This document shows, one piece after another, positions 1-7,607 of a stretch of DNA of 64,000 nt (position 1 is its first letter; every line of letters begins with the position of its first letter). The DNA is taken from the NCBI RefSeq assembly GCF_002113025.1, contig NZ_NEJH01000007.1, positions 186,001-250,000 on the forward strand, read 5' to 3'. Both the position numbers and the translations under genes were made by a program. Origin of the DNA: Pseudomonas sp. B28(2017). GTDB taxonomy: Bacteria > Pseudomonadota > Gammaproteobacteria > Pseudomonadales > Pseudomonadaceae. Below the pieces are notes generated by a model, which had not been told where the DNA came from, ran no database searches, and was given only the letters and a program-made list of their open reading frames with translations.

Positions 1-357
1 AACGTGGGCACGAGCGCCCAGTTCAGCCATCCATTCGCGCAGAGCCGAGACGACAATCTCGCGACCGATGATCACCGCAGCAGGCAGTGTGAGCCACAGG
101 TTTCCGTGTTCCTGTACCAACAGTACCAGTGCAACCGCCACCATCAGCTTGTCGGCAACCGGGTCGAGAAAAGCCCCGAACGGTGTGCTTTGTTCCAGGC
201 GGCGGGCCAGATACCCGTCCAGCCAGTCGGTGGCGGCAGCGAATGCGAAGACCGAGGCGGATGCCAGGTAGCTCCACTGGTAAGGCAGGTAGAACAGCAA
301 AATGAAGATCGGTATGAGCAGAACGCGTAGAACGGTAATCAGATTAGGGATATTCAT
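1..357 (-). CDS. pgsA: CDP-diacylglycerol-glycerol-3-phosphate 3-phosphatidyltransferase, partial
   Basis: The first 119 residues of PgsA are visible; the C-terminal part lies beyond the window start. The enzyme makes phosphatidylglycerol phosphate from CDP-diacylglycerol and glycerol-3-phosphate in the inner membrane. The CDP-alcohol phosphotransferase signature DG-x2-AR-x8-G-x3-D-x3-D is complete, starting in DWLDGYLARR at about residue 44. The N-terminus (MNIPNLITVLRVLLIPIFIL) is a typical first membrane helix. The gene follows uvrC and gacA in the same direction with a 32-bp gap to uvrC, the usual Pseudomonas order gacA-uvrC-pgsA. Confidence 0.95.
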   Translation of the reverse strand, partial: MNIPNLITVLRVLLIPIFILLFYLPYQWSYLASASVFAFAAATDWLDGYLARRLEQSTPFGAFLDPVADKLMVAVALVLLVQEHGNLWLTLPAAVIIGREIVVSALREWMAELGARAHV

Positions 358-389
358 CGGCACAACTGGCTACGAGGTGAGGGGGCATT

Positions 390-2213
390 CTACTCGCTGT
401 GCAGATTTGCATAAATCAACTCTGCGAGCTTTTTACTGATCCCGGGGGCTTTGGCAATTTCTTCGATGCTTGCACGAGACAGCTCCTGCAATCCACCAAA
501 ATGTTTCAACAAATCCCGCCGACGTGTGGGTCCGACGCCGGCGACGCCTTCCAGTGTAGACGTCCGACGGGTTTTTCCACGTCGGGCGCGGTGCCCGGTA
601 ATGGCAAATCGGTGGGCTTCGTCACGAATCTGCTGGATCAGGTGCAACGCGGGAGAATCGCCGCGCAACGTGAACTCATGTGCAGCGTCGTTCAGGTACA
701 AAGTTTCGAAACCGGCCTTGCGCGTCGCGCCTTTTGCCACGCCCAGCAGAATCAGATCAGGTACGGCCAATTCATCGAGCACGTCGCGGGCCATGGACAA
801 CTGGCCTTTACCGCCATCCACCAGCAGGATATCCGGCAACTTGCCCTCCCCGTCCTTCAGTTTGCCGAAGCGTCGGGTCAACGCCTGATGCATCGCCGCG
901 TAATCATCGCCGGCCGTGACGCCCTCGATGTTGTACCGACGGTAATCGGCCTTGATCGGGCCTTCGGGGCCAAAGACCACGCAGGACGCCACCGTCGCTT
1001 CGCCACTGGAATGACTGATGTCGTAGCACTCAAGCCGTTGCGGCGGCTCATCAAGCTTCAGCACCTCTGCCAGTGCATCGAAGCGTGCCGTAATGTGCTG
1101 ACGATTCGCCAGGCGCGCACTCAGTGCCTGCTCGGCATTGGTCACCGCCAATTGCTGCCAGCGCGCTCGCGTACCACGCACGCGATGGCTGATGGTCAGT
1201 TCACGACCGCGCAGCTCGTCGATGGCGGCGATCAGTGCTGGAAAGTCATCGTGAACCACATTGACGATCAATTCGCTCGGCAAGTCGCGCTCAGGGCTGC
1301 TGATGAAGTACTGGCCGAGAAACGCGGCCATGACTTCGGAAACGTCTTCCTCAATACCAACCTGAGGGAAGAAGTTCTTGCTTCCCAGTACCCGCCCGCC
1401 TCGCACGCTGATCAAGTGAACACAGGCACCGCCCGGGTTGACGAAGGCGGCAATCACATCGACGTCTCCGGTCCCGCCTTCCATGCTTTGTTGATCCTGG
1501 ACCCGGCGCAGCAATGCAATCTGGTCCCGCAACTCGGCCGCTCGCTCGAACTCGAGATTGATCGCCGCCTCTTCCATCCCGGCGGACAACTCGTCAGTCA
1601 GGGCATTGCTGCGCCCCTCAAGAAACATCACCGAGTGGCGCACATCTTCGGCATACACTTGGGGCTCCACCAGCCCGACGCAAGGCGCCTTGCAACGCTT
1701 GATCTGGTATTGCAGGCAAGGACGGGTGCGGTTCTTGTAAAAACTGTCTTCGCATTGCCGAACGAAAAACGTCTTTTGCAGCAGGCTCAGGCTTTCGCGG
1801 ATCGCACCGGCGCTCGGGTAAGGACCAAAATACTTGCCCTTGGCCTTTTTCGCACCGCGATGAATGCTCAGGCGCGGAAACTCTCCGTCGGAGAGATAGA
1901 CGTAGGGGTAGGATTTATCGTCGCGCAGCAGGATGTTGTAGGGTGGGCGCCATTCCTTGATCAGCGTCTGCTCGAGCAGCAAGGCTTCGGTTTCGTTGGC
2001 CGTGATCGTGGTTTCGACCTGGGCGATTCGCGCTACCAGTGCGGCGGTCTTGGGGGCAAGCCCGGTCTTGCGAAAGTAACTCGACAGGCGATTCTTGAGG
2101 TTTTTCGCCTTGCCGACGTAGAGCAACCGCGCTTCGCTGTCGAACATGCGGTACACGCCGGGGCGGCCGCTAACGGTCGACAGAAAGGCGCTCGGATCAA
2201 AGGTTTCGGTCAT
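390..2213 (-). CDS. uvrC: Excinuclease ABC subunit C
   Basis: UvrC, 607 aa, makes both incisions around bulky lesions in nucleotide excision repair, acting with UvrA and UvrB. An N-terminal GIY-YIG nuclease domain (about residues 14-92, with GVYRMF and LLYVGKAKNLKNR) is followed by a UVR motif near residues 200-235, the C-terminal RNase H-like nuclease and a terminal tandem helix-hairpin-helix (GVAGVGPTRRRDLLKHFGG). The length is normal for the family. The start codon lies 2 bp from the gacA stop, so the two are co-transcribed, as in most gammaproteobacteria. Confidence 0.98.
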   Translation of the reverse strand: MTETFDPSAFLSTVSGRPGVYRMFDSEARLLYVGKAKNLKNRLSSYFRKTGLAPKTAALVARIAQVETTITANETEALLLEQTLIKEWRPPYNILLRDDKSYPYVYLSDGEFPRLSIHRGAKKAKGKYFGPYPSAGAIRESLSLLQKTFFVRQCEDSFYKNRTRPCLQYQIKRCKAPCVGLVEPQVYAEDVRHSVMFLEGRSNALTDELSAGMEEAAINLEFERAAELRDQIALLRRVQDQQSMEGGTGDVDVIAAFVNPGGACVHLISVRGGRVLGSKNFFPQVGIEEDVSEVMAAFLGQYFISSPERDLPSELIVNVVHDDFPALIAAIDELRGRELTISHRVRGTRARWQQLAVTNAEQALSARLANRQHITARFDALAEVLKLDEPPQRLECYDISHSSGEATVASCVVFGPEGPIKADYRRYNIEGVTAGDDYAAMHQALTRRFGKLKDGEGKLPDILLVDGGKGQLSMARDVLDELAVPDLILLGVAKGATRKAGFETLYLNDAAHEFTLRGDSPALHLIQQIRDEAHRFAITGHRARRGKTRRTSTLEGVAGVGPTRRRDLLKHFGGLQELSRASIEEIAKAPGISKKLAELIYANLHSE

Positions 2214-2215
2214 TT

Positions 2216-2857
2216 TCAGAGGCTGGCGTCGACCATGCCATGTCGAACCGCCAACAGCGTCAACTCGACATCACTGCTGATCGAAAGCTTTTCGAAGATG
2301 CGGTAACGGTAGGTGTTCACGGTTTTCGGGGACAGGCACAATTTGTCGGAAATGATCTGTACTTTCTGGCAACCGACGATCATCAGCGCGATCTGGATTT
2401 CCCGCTCCGACAATGCATCGAAGGGCGAATCGTTGGTTGGCTGGAAGGATTTGATCGCCAGCTGCTGGGCAATCTGCGGGCTGATATAGCGTTGCCCGGC
2501 GAACACCAGGCGGATGGCCTGGACCATTTCCGGCAAGCCTGCCCCTTTGGTCAGGTACCCTGCCGCACCGGCTTGCAACAGCCGCGTAGGAAACGGGTCC
2601 TCTTCACACACGGTCACCGCGACGACCTTGATATCCGGATGGCTGCGCAGCAATTTGCGAGTGGCTTCAAGCCCACCGATACCCGGCATCTTGACGTCCA
2701 TCAACACCACATCGGGTTTCAGCTCACGCGCCTTGAGCAGGGACTCCTCACCCGACTCGGCCTGGCCGACTACCTGCAGGCCATCGATGTCAGCCAGCAT
2801 TCGTGTAATGCCTGTACGAACGAGATCATGGTCATCGACCACTAGCACCCTAATCAA
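2216..2857 (-). CDS. gacA: Response regulator GacA
   Basis: GacA, 213 aa, is the response regulator of the GacS/GacA system. In pseudomonads it activates the small RNAs that titrate RsmA/RsmE (CsrA homologues). The receiver domain has the acidic pair DD near residues 8-9 and the phospho-acceptor Asp54 in VVLMDVKMPG. A LuxR/FixJ-type HTH occupies about residues 145-205 (LSEREIQIALM, LSPKTVNTYRYRIFEKL). It precedes uvrC, its conserved partner gene. The prophage at the right end of this window carries its own CsrA homologue, so a regulator of this pathway and a possible competitor for it lie on the same segment. Confidence 0.97.
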   Translation of the reverse strand: MIRVLVVDDHDLVRTGITRMLADIDGLQVVGQAESGEESLLKARELKPDVVLMDVKMPGIGGLEATRKLLRSHPDIKVVAVTVCEEDPFPTRLLQAGAAGYLTKGAGLPEMVQAIRLVFAGQRYISPQIAQQLAIKSFQPTNDSPFDALSEREIQIALMIVGCQKVQIISDKLCLSPKTVNTYRYRIFEKLSISSDVELTLLAVRHGMVDASL

Positions 2858-2984
2858 GCAGACACCTCGCGATATGGTCTTATTGGGTTGCCAGACACCT
2901 TAGCAAAAAGCATCTGGCAGACCTAGCGGAAAGCGTCAGATTAAAAGTTTCAATTCATCTTGAAAGGCTTGTTGCAAGCGTGCT

Positions 2985-3431
2985 TCAGCAATGCGGCCTC
3001 GGGATCTCCAGCTGCATCCTCAGGAAACATTCGTCCTTGCCTACCACCCTCAATCCCTTGCGCTCGTACAGCCCTTGCGCCGGGTTGTTTTCGAAAACCG
3101 TCAGGCGCAACGCCGGGCGCTGCTCCTTGCGCGCGAGAGCCAGTACCTGATCGATCGCCCAGGACCCTGTGCCCTGCCCACGAAACGCTTCGACGATATG
3201 CAATTCGCGGATATACAAGGCTCTGGCATCACGACTCAGGCTGACATAACCCAGGACATTGTCGCCTCTTGCAATCAATCGGTTGTCTCGTCCTGCCCAG
3301 GCCACGTCGAATGCTTCGTCCTGCCACAAGAGGTCATGCTCGATGTAGTAACGCAGCATGCCGCTACAGGTCAGTTCGCGGGCGAATTCCAGGTCATCGG
3401 GCGTTGCCGGACGCCATTGACGTTCCATCAT
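2985..3431 (-). CDS. GNAT family N-acetyltransferase
   Basis: This predicted acetyl-CoA-dependent N-acetyltransferase of 148 aa has an unknown substrate. It shows the GNAT acetyl-CoA loop (VEAFRGQGTGSWAI, Q/R-x-x-G-x-G type) and the following helix, then the C-terminal strand pattern LTVFENNPAQGLYERKGLRV. An open frame extends upstream to 3470, but ATGATG at 3431 is preceded by GTGGAG at good spacing, so that start was chosen (3428 is equally possible). It is transcribed away from the aromatic leader region. Confidence 0.85.
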   Translation of the reverse strand: MMERQWRPATPDDLEFARELTCSGMLRYYIEHDLLWQDEAFDVAWAGRDNRLIARGDNVLGYVSLSRDARALYIRELHIVEAFRGQGTGSWAIDQVLALARKEQRPALRLTVFENNPAQGLYERKGLRVVGKDECFLRMQLEIPRPHC

Positions 3432-3625
3432 TTCAGCTCCACGGCGAGGGTCAGTGGCGTCATGGTGCATCCTTGTGACGGTATGTTTGTTGTTGAGGTG
3501 CAGAGTGTGTCACAACCTTCGGGGCACTCAAGCGATAGAAAGCGTCGTCGTTGGCCGATAGCATTTTCTGATTGAATCTGCGTACCGGCCTCTAGTAAGC
3601 TCGGTCCATCCATCGGAGACAGACC

Positions 3626-3754
3626 ATGTTCAACACCCTTTCACAGCCTCGTACCGCCAGCGCCCTGCGCTCGGTTGCGGCTGCCCGGGTGAACGACGGT
3701 TGTGCTCCGGTCAGCTTTTATTTTGGGTATTGGTTTAGCCACTGGCGCGCCTGA
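3626..3754 (+). CDS. Aromatic-rich leader peptide upstream of DAHP synthase
   Basis: This 42-residue ORF begins with ATG about 10 nt after a GGAGA ribosome-binding sequence. It ends in a dense aromatic run, FYFGYWFSHW: three Phe, two Tyr and two Trp codons within ten codons. A strong intrinsic terminator starts 47 nt after its stop, and the first recognisable enzyme gene downstream makes the first committed step of aromatic synthesis. That is the layout of a ribosome-mediated attenuator, where stalling on aromatic codons would favour read-through. The attenuation role is an inference; the codon run, ribosome-binding sequence and terminator are seen directly. Confidence 0.7.
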   Translation: MFNTLSQPRTASALRSVAAARVNDGCAPVSFYFGYWFSHWRA

Positions 3755-3801
3755 TACCCACAAGGCGCCCACTTTAAACGGGTCGCCACCAGAGAATTCT
3801 C

Positions 3802-3840
3802 AACCCCCGGTCGGCCTCCCGACCGGGGGTTTTGTTTTTT
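3802..3840 (+). terminator. Intrinsic terminator, probable attenuator
   Basis: A 13-bp GC-rich stem (AACCCCCGGTCGG paired with its complement) has a 4-nt loop and is followed by TTTTGTTTTTT. It lies between the two aromatic-rich ORFs and upstream of the DAHP synthase gene. It would end transcription started at 3.6 kb unless an alternative structure forms. Confidence 0.88.
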
Positions 3841-3889
3841 CAGCCCCAAGACTTTTTGCGACACATCAGACATTCAGAGGATTCAGAAC

Positions 3890-4042
3890 ATGAACTACGC
3901 CACTTATTACCGTTACGACAGTTTTACCGCCTGGCGATTTACCACCCTCCGCTCGGGACAGCCTGCCGCCTCCGATCGGTCACCCACAGGTGGCAAGCAC
4001 ACACACGTAGCCAATTTGGCCAATTGTCGAACACCCCAGTAG
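3890..4042 (+). CDS. Second aromatic-rich small ORF before DAHP synthase
   Basis: This 50-residue ORF has an AGAGG ribosome-binding sequence about 10 nt before ATG. Its first 17 residues are MNYATYYRYDSFTAWRF, with four Tyr, two Phe and one Trp; the remainder is polar. It ends 49 nt before the DAHP synthase start and is followed by a short GCGGG/CCCGC hairpin (4053-4068) without a T-tract. It may be a second leader acting on translation, or a small protein. I know no function for it. Confidence 0.6.
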   Translation: MNYATYYRYDSFTAWRFTTLRSGQPAASDRSPTGGKHTHVANLANCRTPQ

Positions 4043-4091
4043 GGCCGAGTGCGCGGGCATGAACCCGCCACCAGCCCAGGAAGATTTGAAT

Positions 4092-5156
4092 ATGAACTCG
4101 TCCGTCTCTGCACTGCCGCTGTCCACCTTGAGCCCTGCCAATGAAGCGCTGACCCTGCGCCTGCCCAGTTCATTGCAACTCAAACAGCAATTGCCCCTCA
4201 GCAACGCCCTGACCCGGCAAGTCGCCGCCCACCGCCAGGCGGTTCGCGCGATCCTCAACGGTGAAGATTCCCGCTTGCTGGTCATCGTCGGCCCCTGCTC
4301 GATACACGATCCGAAATCAGCCCTCGAATACGCTGAGAACCTTGCTCGCCTCGCCACCGAAGTCAGCGACGAAATGCTGTTGGTGATGCGCGCTTACGTC
4401 GAAAAACCCCGGACCACGGTTGGCTGGAAAGGCCTGGCCTACGACCCGCACCTCGATGGCAGCGATGACATGGCCGCCGGCCTGACGCTGTCCCGCGAGC
4501 TGATGCGTGAAATGCTCAGCCTGGGCCTGCCCGTTGCCACTGAACTGCTGCAACCGATGGCCGCCGGCTACTTCGACGATCTGTTGAGCTGGGTGGCGAT
4601 TGGCGCCCGGACCACGGAGTCGCAGATACACCGGGAAATGGCCAGCGGCCTTGGCATGCCTGTAGGGTTCAAGAACGGGACTGACGGAGGTGTCACTGTC
4701 GCCAGTGACGCCATGCGCTCCGCGGCCCATCCCCATCGTCATTTCGGAATCGATAGCCAGGGACATCCAGCGATCATTCAAACCGCGGGCAATGCGGACA
4801 CGCACCTGGTATTGCGCGGCGGCCATCACGGGCCGAACTATGATCGCAACAGCGTCGCCCAGGTGAAGAGCGACCTGACCAGGCTCAGGATTCCAGCTCG
4901 AATCATGGTCGATTGCAGTCATGCCAACAGCGGAAAAGACCCGTTGCGCCAGCCAGCCGTGTTCAAGGATGTACTTGAACAACGCCTGCAAGGTGATCGT
5001 TCGCTGATCGGCATGATGATCGAGAGTCATTTGTTCGAAGGCTGCCAGCCGTTGAGTTCGTCATTGCAATACGGTGTCTCAGTGACCGATGGCTGCCTCG
5101 GTTGGGCCGCGACAGAACAACTGCTGCTTGAAGCGGCAGATCGGCTGCGAGCATAA
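4092..5156 (+). CDS. aroF: 3-deoxy-7-phosphoheptulonate synthase, class I
   Basis: This class I DAHP synthase of 354 aa condenses phosphoenolpyruvate and erythrose-4-phosphate in the first step of the shikimate pathway. Family motifs are LLVIVGPCSIHDP, the RAYVEKPRTTVGWKG region, GARTTESQ, GFKNGTDG and MVDCSHANSGKDP, all with the expected catalytic residues. The start at 4092 was preferred to an in-frame ATG at 4059 because AGGAAG lies 8 nt before it. Two aromatic-rich small ORFs and an attenuator-like terminator precede it. Which aromatic amino acid feeds back on the enzyme cannot be told from sequence alone, so the isozyme symbol is approximate. Confidence 0.93.
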   Translation: MNSSVSALPLSTLSPANEALTLRLPSSLQLKQQLPLSNALTRQVAAHRQAVRAILNGEDSRLLVIVGPCSIHDPKSALEYAENLARLATEVSDEMLLVMRAYVEKPRTTVGWKGLAYDPHLDGSDDMAAGLTLSRELMREMLSLGLPVATELLQPMAAGYFDDLLSWVAIGARTTESQIHREMASGLGMPVGFKNGTDGGVTVASDAMRSAAHPHRHFGIDSQGHPAIIQTAGNADTHLVLRGGHHGPNYDRNSVAQVKSDLTRLRIPARIMVDCSHANSGKDPLRQPAVFKDVLEQRLQGDRSLIGMMIESHLFEGCQPLSSSLQYGVSVTDGCLGWAATEQLLLEAADRLRA

Positions 5157-5188
5157 AATAACGCCCAATAATCAGCATCATCCATCCA

Positions 5189-5218
5189 CCCTCCGGCCTT
5201 CATGCGAAGACTGGAGGG
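5189..5218. terminator. Imperfect stem-loop between convergent genes
   Basis: CCCTCCGGCCTTC and GAAGACTGGAGGG form an imperfect stem with a 4-nt loop between the ends of the DAHP synthase gene and the convergent gene at 5229. It lacks a clear T-tract, so termination is only likely. Confidence 0.45.
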
Positions 5219-5228
5219 CAAATGGCAA

Positions 5229-5873
5229 TCAATGCCCCATCAGGGACTGCACCTTCACCAGTGTCACCCCGGATTGCCGGCAAGTGTCATCACGGCGCTC
5301 GACGGAATAGGAAACACGGATCACAGAATCTCGATGCTCGCTCCAGAAGCGGTAGGGAACTATGAACACCAACGGTTTGCCGACGGCGTCTCTGGTTATT
5401 TCGCGGTCGTTACAGTGATTGAGTTTCTCCCCCTCGCATTTCAGGTAAACCAGCTCCCCTTTTTCAGCCTTGGTGTTTTCGATGACGATGGTCACGCCAT
5501 CCTGCGCATCAAGCAGATCCACCCAACCTTCGCCTGCTTCCAGCACAGTGGGTGCTGGCAGTGCCCCCCGCTCCAGATTGCCAATCATCAATGTCGTTAC
5601 TTCAGAGTAACGGGGACCATGCCCTGCTTGTTTGACGCAATTCAGTTGCAAACGATGGGAATTCACAGGCCCGGCAAAACAGGTGCTCATGAGTGAGCAA
5701 CCGATTCCGAGTGAGCCACCGTCAAGCGCCGCGATATGTGCGCTGCTCACGGTGAAGATGACGTCCTCGCCGACCCGGTCCTCACTGACAAAGTGCGCCA
5801 CCTGATGATTGCAGGCGAGGCCATCGACATCCAGCCCCGCCCAACTCAATAGCAATTTGTCGCCGCAGGTCAT
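5229..5873 (-). CDS. Hypothetical beta-rich protein, possibly N-truncated
   Basis: This protein of 214 aa from ATG 5873 has no function I can name. The residue pattern (alternating hydrophobic strands, GDKLLLSW, FIVPYRFWSEH, VIRVSYSVERRD) resembles the Ig-like repeat units found in large Pseudomonas surface-type proteins. The open frame continues upstream of the ATG with similar-looking sequence (ADGKAVFRVLPCPG) through a possible TTG at 5888 to a stop near 5925. The gene may therefore be a fragment of a longer repeat protein. It converges on the DAHP synthase gene. Confidence 0.6.
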   Translation of the reverse strand: MTCGDKLLLSWAGLDVDGLACNHQVAHFVSEDRVGEDVIFTVSSAHIAALDGGSLGIGCSLMSTCFAGPVNSHRLQLNCVKQAGHGPRYSEVTTLMIGNLERGALPAPTVLEAGEGWVDLLDAQDGVTIVIENTKAEKGELVYLKCEGEKLNHCNDREITRDAVGKPLVFIVPYRFWSEHRDSVIRVSYSVERRDDTCRQSGVTLVKVQSLMGH

Positions 5874-6201
5874 GCCTGGGCAAGGCAAGACCCTGAAGAC
5901 GGCTTTTCCGTCAGCGGCGACTATTTAATCTCACGGCCAACAGCCGTGATGTCAGCCTCCCTCTCCGGCTCGCTCGGAAAATCGATGTATACGAAGTAGG
6001 TCTTTGATCAGTAGCAACCTGATTGTCGTGAAAATTCGTAAAACTATTCCGACTAAAGCCTCAGCCACTCTTGAATACTCGTACTTGTTCTATTCCGCTT
6101 TCCGCAAGCTTCGGCGGACTTTTCATACATCGCGCCAACCTCGAGTGCTTTAGAGTGAAGCGCCATGCAGTCCCAATGAACTTCTGCGTAAAGGTATGAA
6201 C

Positions 6202-7083
6202 ATGCAAAGGAATGCAAACACCTGTTATCCAATACTGCTGGTCCACGGCCTTTTCGGTTTCGAAAGAATTGGCAAGTTCGAGCTTTTTCACGACATCAGG
6301 CAGGCGCTGAGGAACGCCGGAGCAAGGGTGTTCGTTCCCCACTTGTCGGCCGCCCATGACAACGAGGTACGCGGTGGCCAATTGCTCACGCAGATCGAGC
6401 GGGTACTGGAAGGTACCGGTGCACGCAAAGTCAACCTCATAGGCCATAGCCAAGGCGCACTGACCGCACGTTATGCCGCAGCGATTGCGCCACACAGTGT
6501 GGCGTCGGTGACGTCCGTCAGCGGGCCGAACCATGGCTCGGAACTGGCCGATTTCCTGCGCAAGGCATTGACACCGGGCTGCCTGCCGGAACATGTGGCC
6601 GAGACGGTCGTGACCCTCTTCGCCGACTTCCTCGCGACATTAAGCGACAATCAGTACCAACCACAGAGCGCCATTGCGGCCCTCAATGCGCTGACCACCG
6701 AAGGCGTAGGCGCATTCAACGACAAATACCCGCAAGGACTGCCCACCACCTGGGGTGGCGAGGGGCGCGAACGGGTCAACGGTGTTCGTTACTACTCGTG
6801 GAGCGGCGTGCTGCAGTCGAATGTTTTCGAAGAAGGGCTCAATGCGCTTGATCCGCTCCATGCCTTCTGCCGAGCCCTTTCCGGTTTTTTCGTCACGGAA
6901 AGCGAGCAGAACGACGGTTTGGTCGGAAGCTTCAGTTCCCATCTGGGTACGGTTATCCGGTCCGACTATGCGCTGGATCATCTGGACACCATTGGCCAGC
7001 CGACCGGACAGTTGCGCACAGGTGTCGACCCGATTGAACTGTATGTCCAGCATGCCGAGCGTTTGAAAGACGCGGGTCTTTGA
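6202..7083 (+). CDS. Triacylglycerol lipase (family I type), no signal peptide
   Basis: This alpha/beta-hydrolase of 293 aa has the Pseudomonas family I lipase pattern: the oxyanion-hole strand YPILLVHGLFGF at the N-terminus, the nucleophile elbow GHSQG near residue 83, VSGPNHGSELAD, an Asp in GLNALDPLHAF or ENDGLVGS, and a His near LDHLD. It hydrolyses acyl esters. The start at 6202 fits AAAGG 7 nt upstream better than ATG 6196. The protein starts straight into the core strand with no signal peptide, unlike secreted LipA, and no foldase gene is adjacent. It resembles the shorter lipases known from P. fragi and some P. fluorescens strains. Confidence 0.9.
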   Translation: MQRNANTCYPILLVHGLFGFERIGKFELFHDIRQALRNAGARVFVPHLSAAHDNEVRGGQLLTQIERVLEGTGARKVNLIGHSQGALTARYAAAIAPHSVASVTSVSGPNHGSELADFLRKALTPGCLPEHVAETVVTLFADFLATLSDNQYQPQSAIAALNALTTEGVGAFNDKYPQGLPTTWGGEGRERVNGVRYYSWSGVLQSNVFEEGLNALDPLHAFCRALSGFFVTESEQNDGLVGSFSSHLGTVIRSDYALDHLDTIGQPTGQLRTGVDPIELYVQHAERLKDAGL

Positions 7084-7190
7084 GGTGTCACCCGCCGTGG
7101 ATCCCGCGTGGAACGGAACTTTGAGGAGAAATAGCTCACTGAATCCGGTAGGCTCAGCACTTTATCGAGTATTGAAAGGAGTATTTTCTC

Positions 7191-7472
7191 ATGGCTAAAG
7201 CCACTGCCCGTCACATCCTTGTTGCCTCGGAAGCCAAGTGCAACGAACTCAAGGCTCAAATCGAGGCCGGCGCCGACTTCGCCGAGGTTGCCAAGGCAAA
7301 TTCCACCTGCCCTTCCAGCCGCCAGGGCGGTGACCTGGGTTCGTTCGGTCCGGGCCAGATGGTCAAGGAATTCGACACCGTGGTCTTCAGCGCGCCGATC
7401 AACGTGGTCCAAGGCCCGGTCAAGACCCAATTCGGCTACCACCTGCTGGAAGTGACCAGCCGTCAGGACTGA
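7191..7472 (+). CDS. ppiC: Parvulin-type peptidyl-prolyl cis-trans isomerase
   Basis: This single-domain parvulin of 93 aa is cytoplasmic, with no signal peptide. The family motifs RHILV, ADFAEVAK, GGDLGSFGPGQMVKEFD and TQFGYHLLEV cover the whole protein. It isomerises peptide bonds before proline. AAAGGAG lies at good spacing before ATG 7191. A hairpin terminator follows it directly, so it appears monocistronic. Confidence 0.95.
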   Translation: MAKATARHILVASEAKCNELKAQIEAGADFAEVAKANSTCPSSRQGGDLGSFGPGQMVKEFDTVVFSAPINVVQGPVKTQFGYHLLEVTSRQD

Positions 7473-7489
7473 TCGACGCTTGAGCTCTT

Positions 7490-7526
7490 CACACAGCGGC
7501 CTGCCTTTTGGTGGGCCGTTGTGTTT
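7490..7526 (+). terminator. Intrinsic terminator after ppiC
   Basis: CACACAGCGGCC pairs with GGCCGTTGTGT (one G-T pair) around a 12-nt loop and is followed by a short T-run. It separates ppiC from the peptide transporter operon. Confidence 0.7.
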
Positions 7527-7607
7527 CCGACACGTAATTCGGCTGGCGAGGGACGCGCCGCTAGCGTACAAATTGTGGTTAACGACCACCCGGCTCTAAG
7601 GCTGACA

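Noticed and set aside
399..2306. Long open frame of about 635 codons opposite uvrC
   Set aside because: It lies entirely antisense to a highly conserved uvrC and has no ribosome-binding sequence or protein-like composition.
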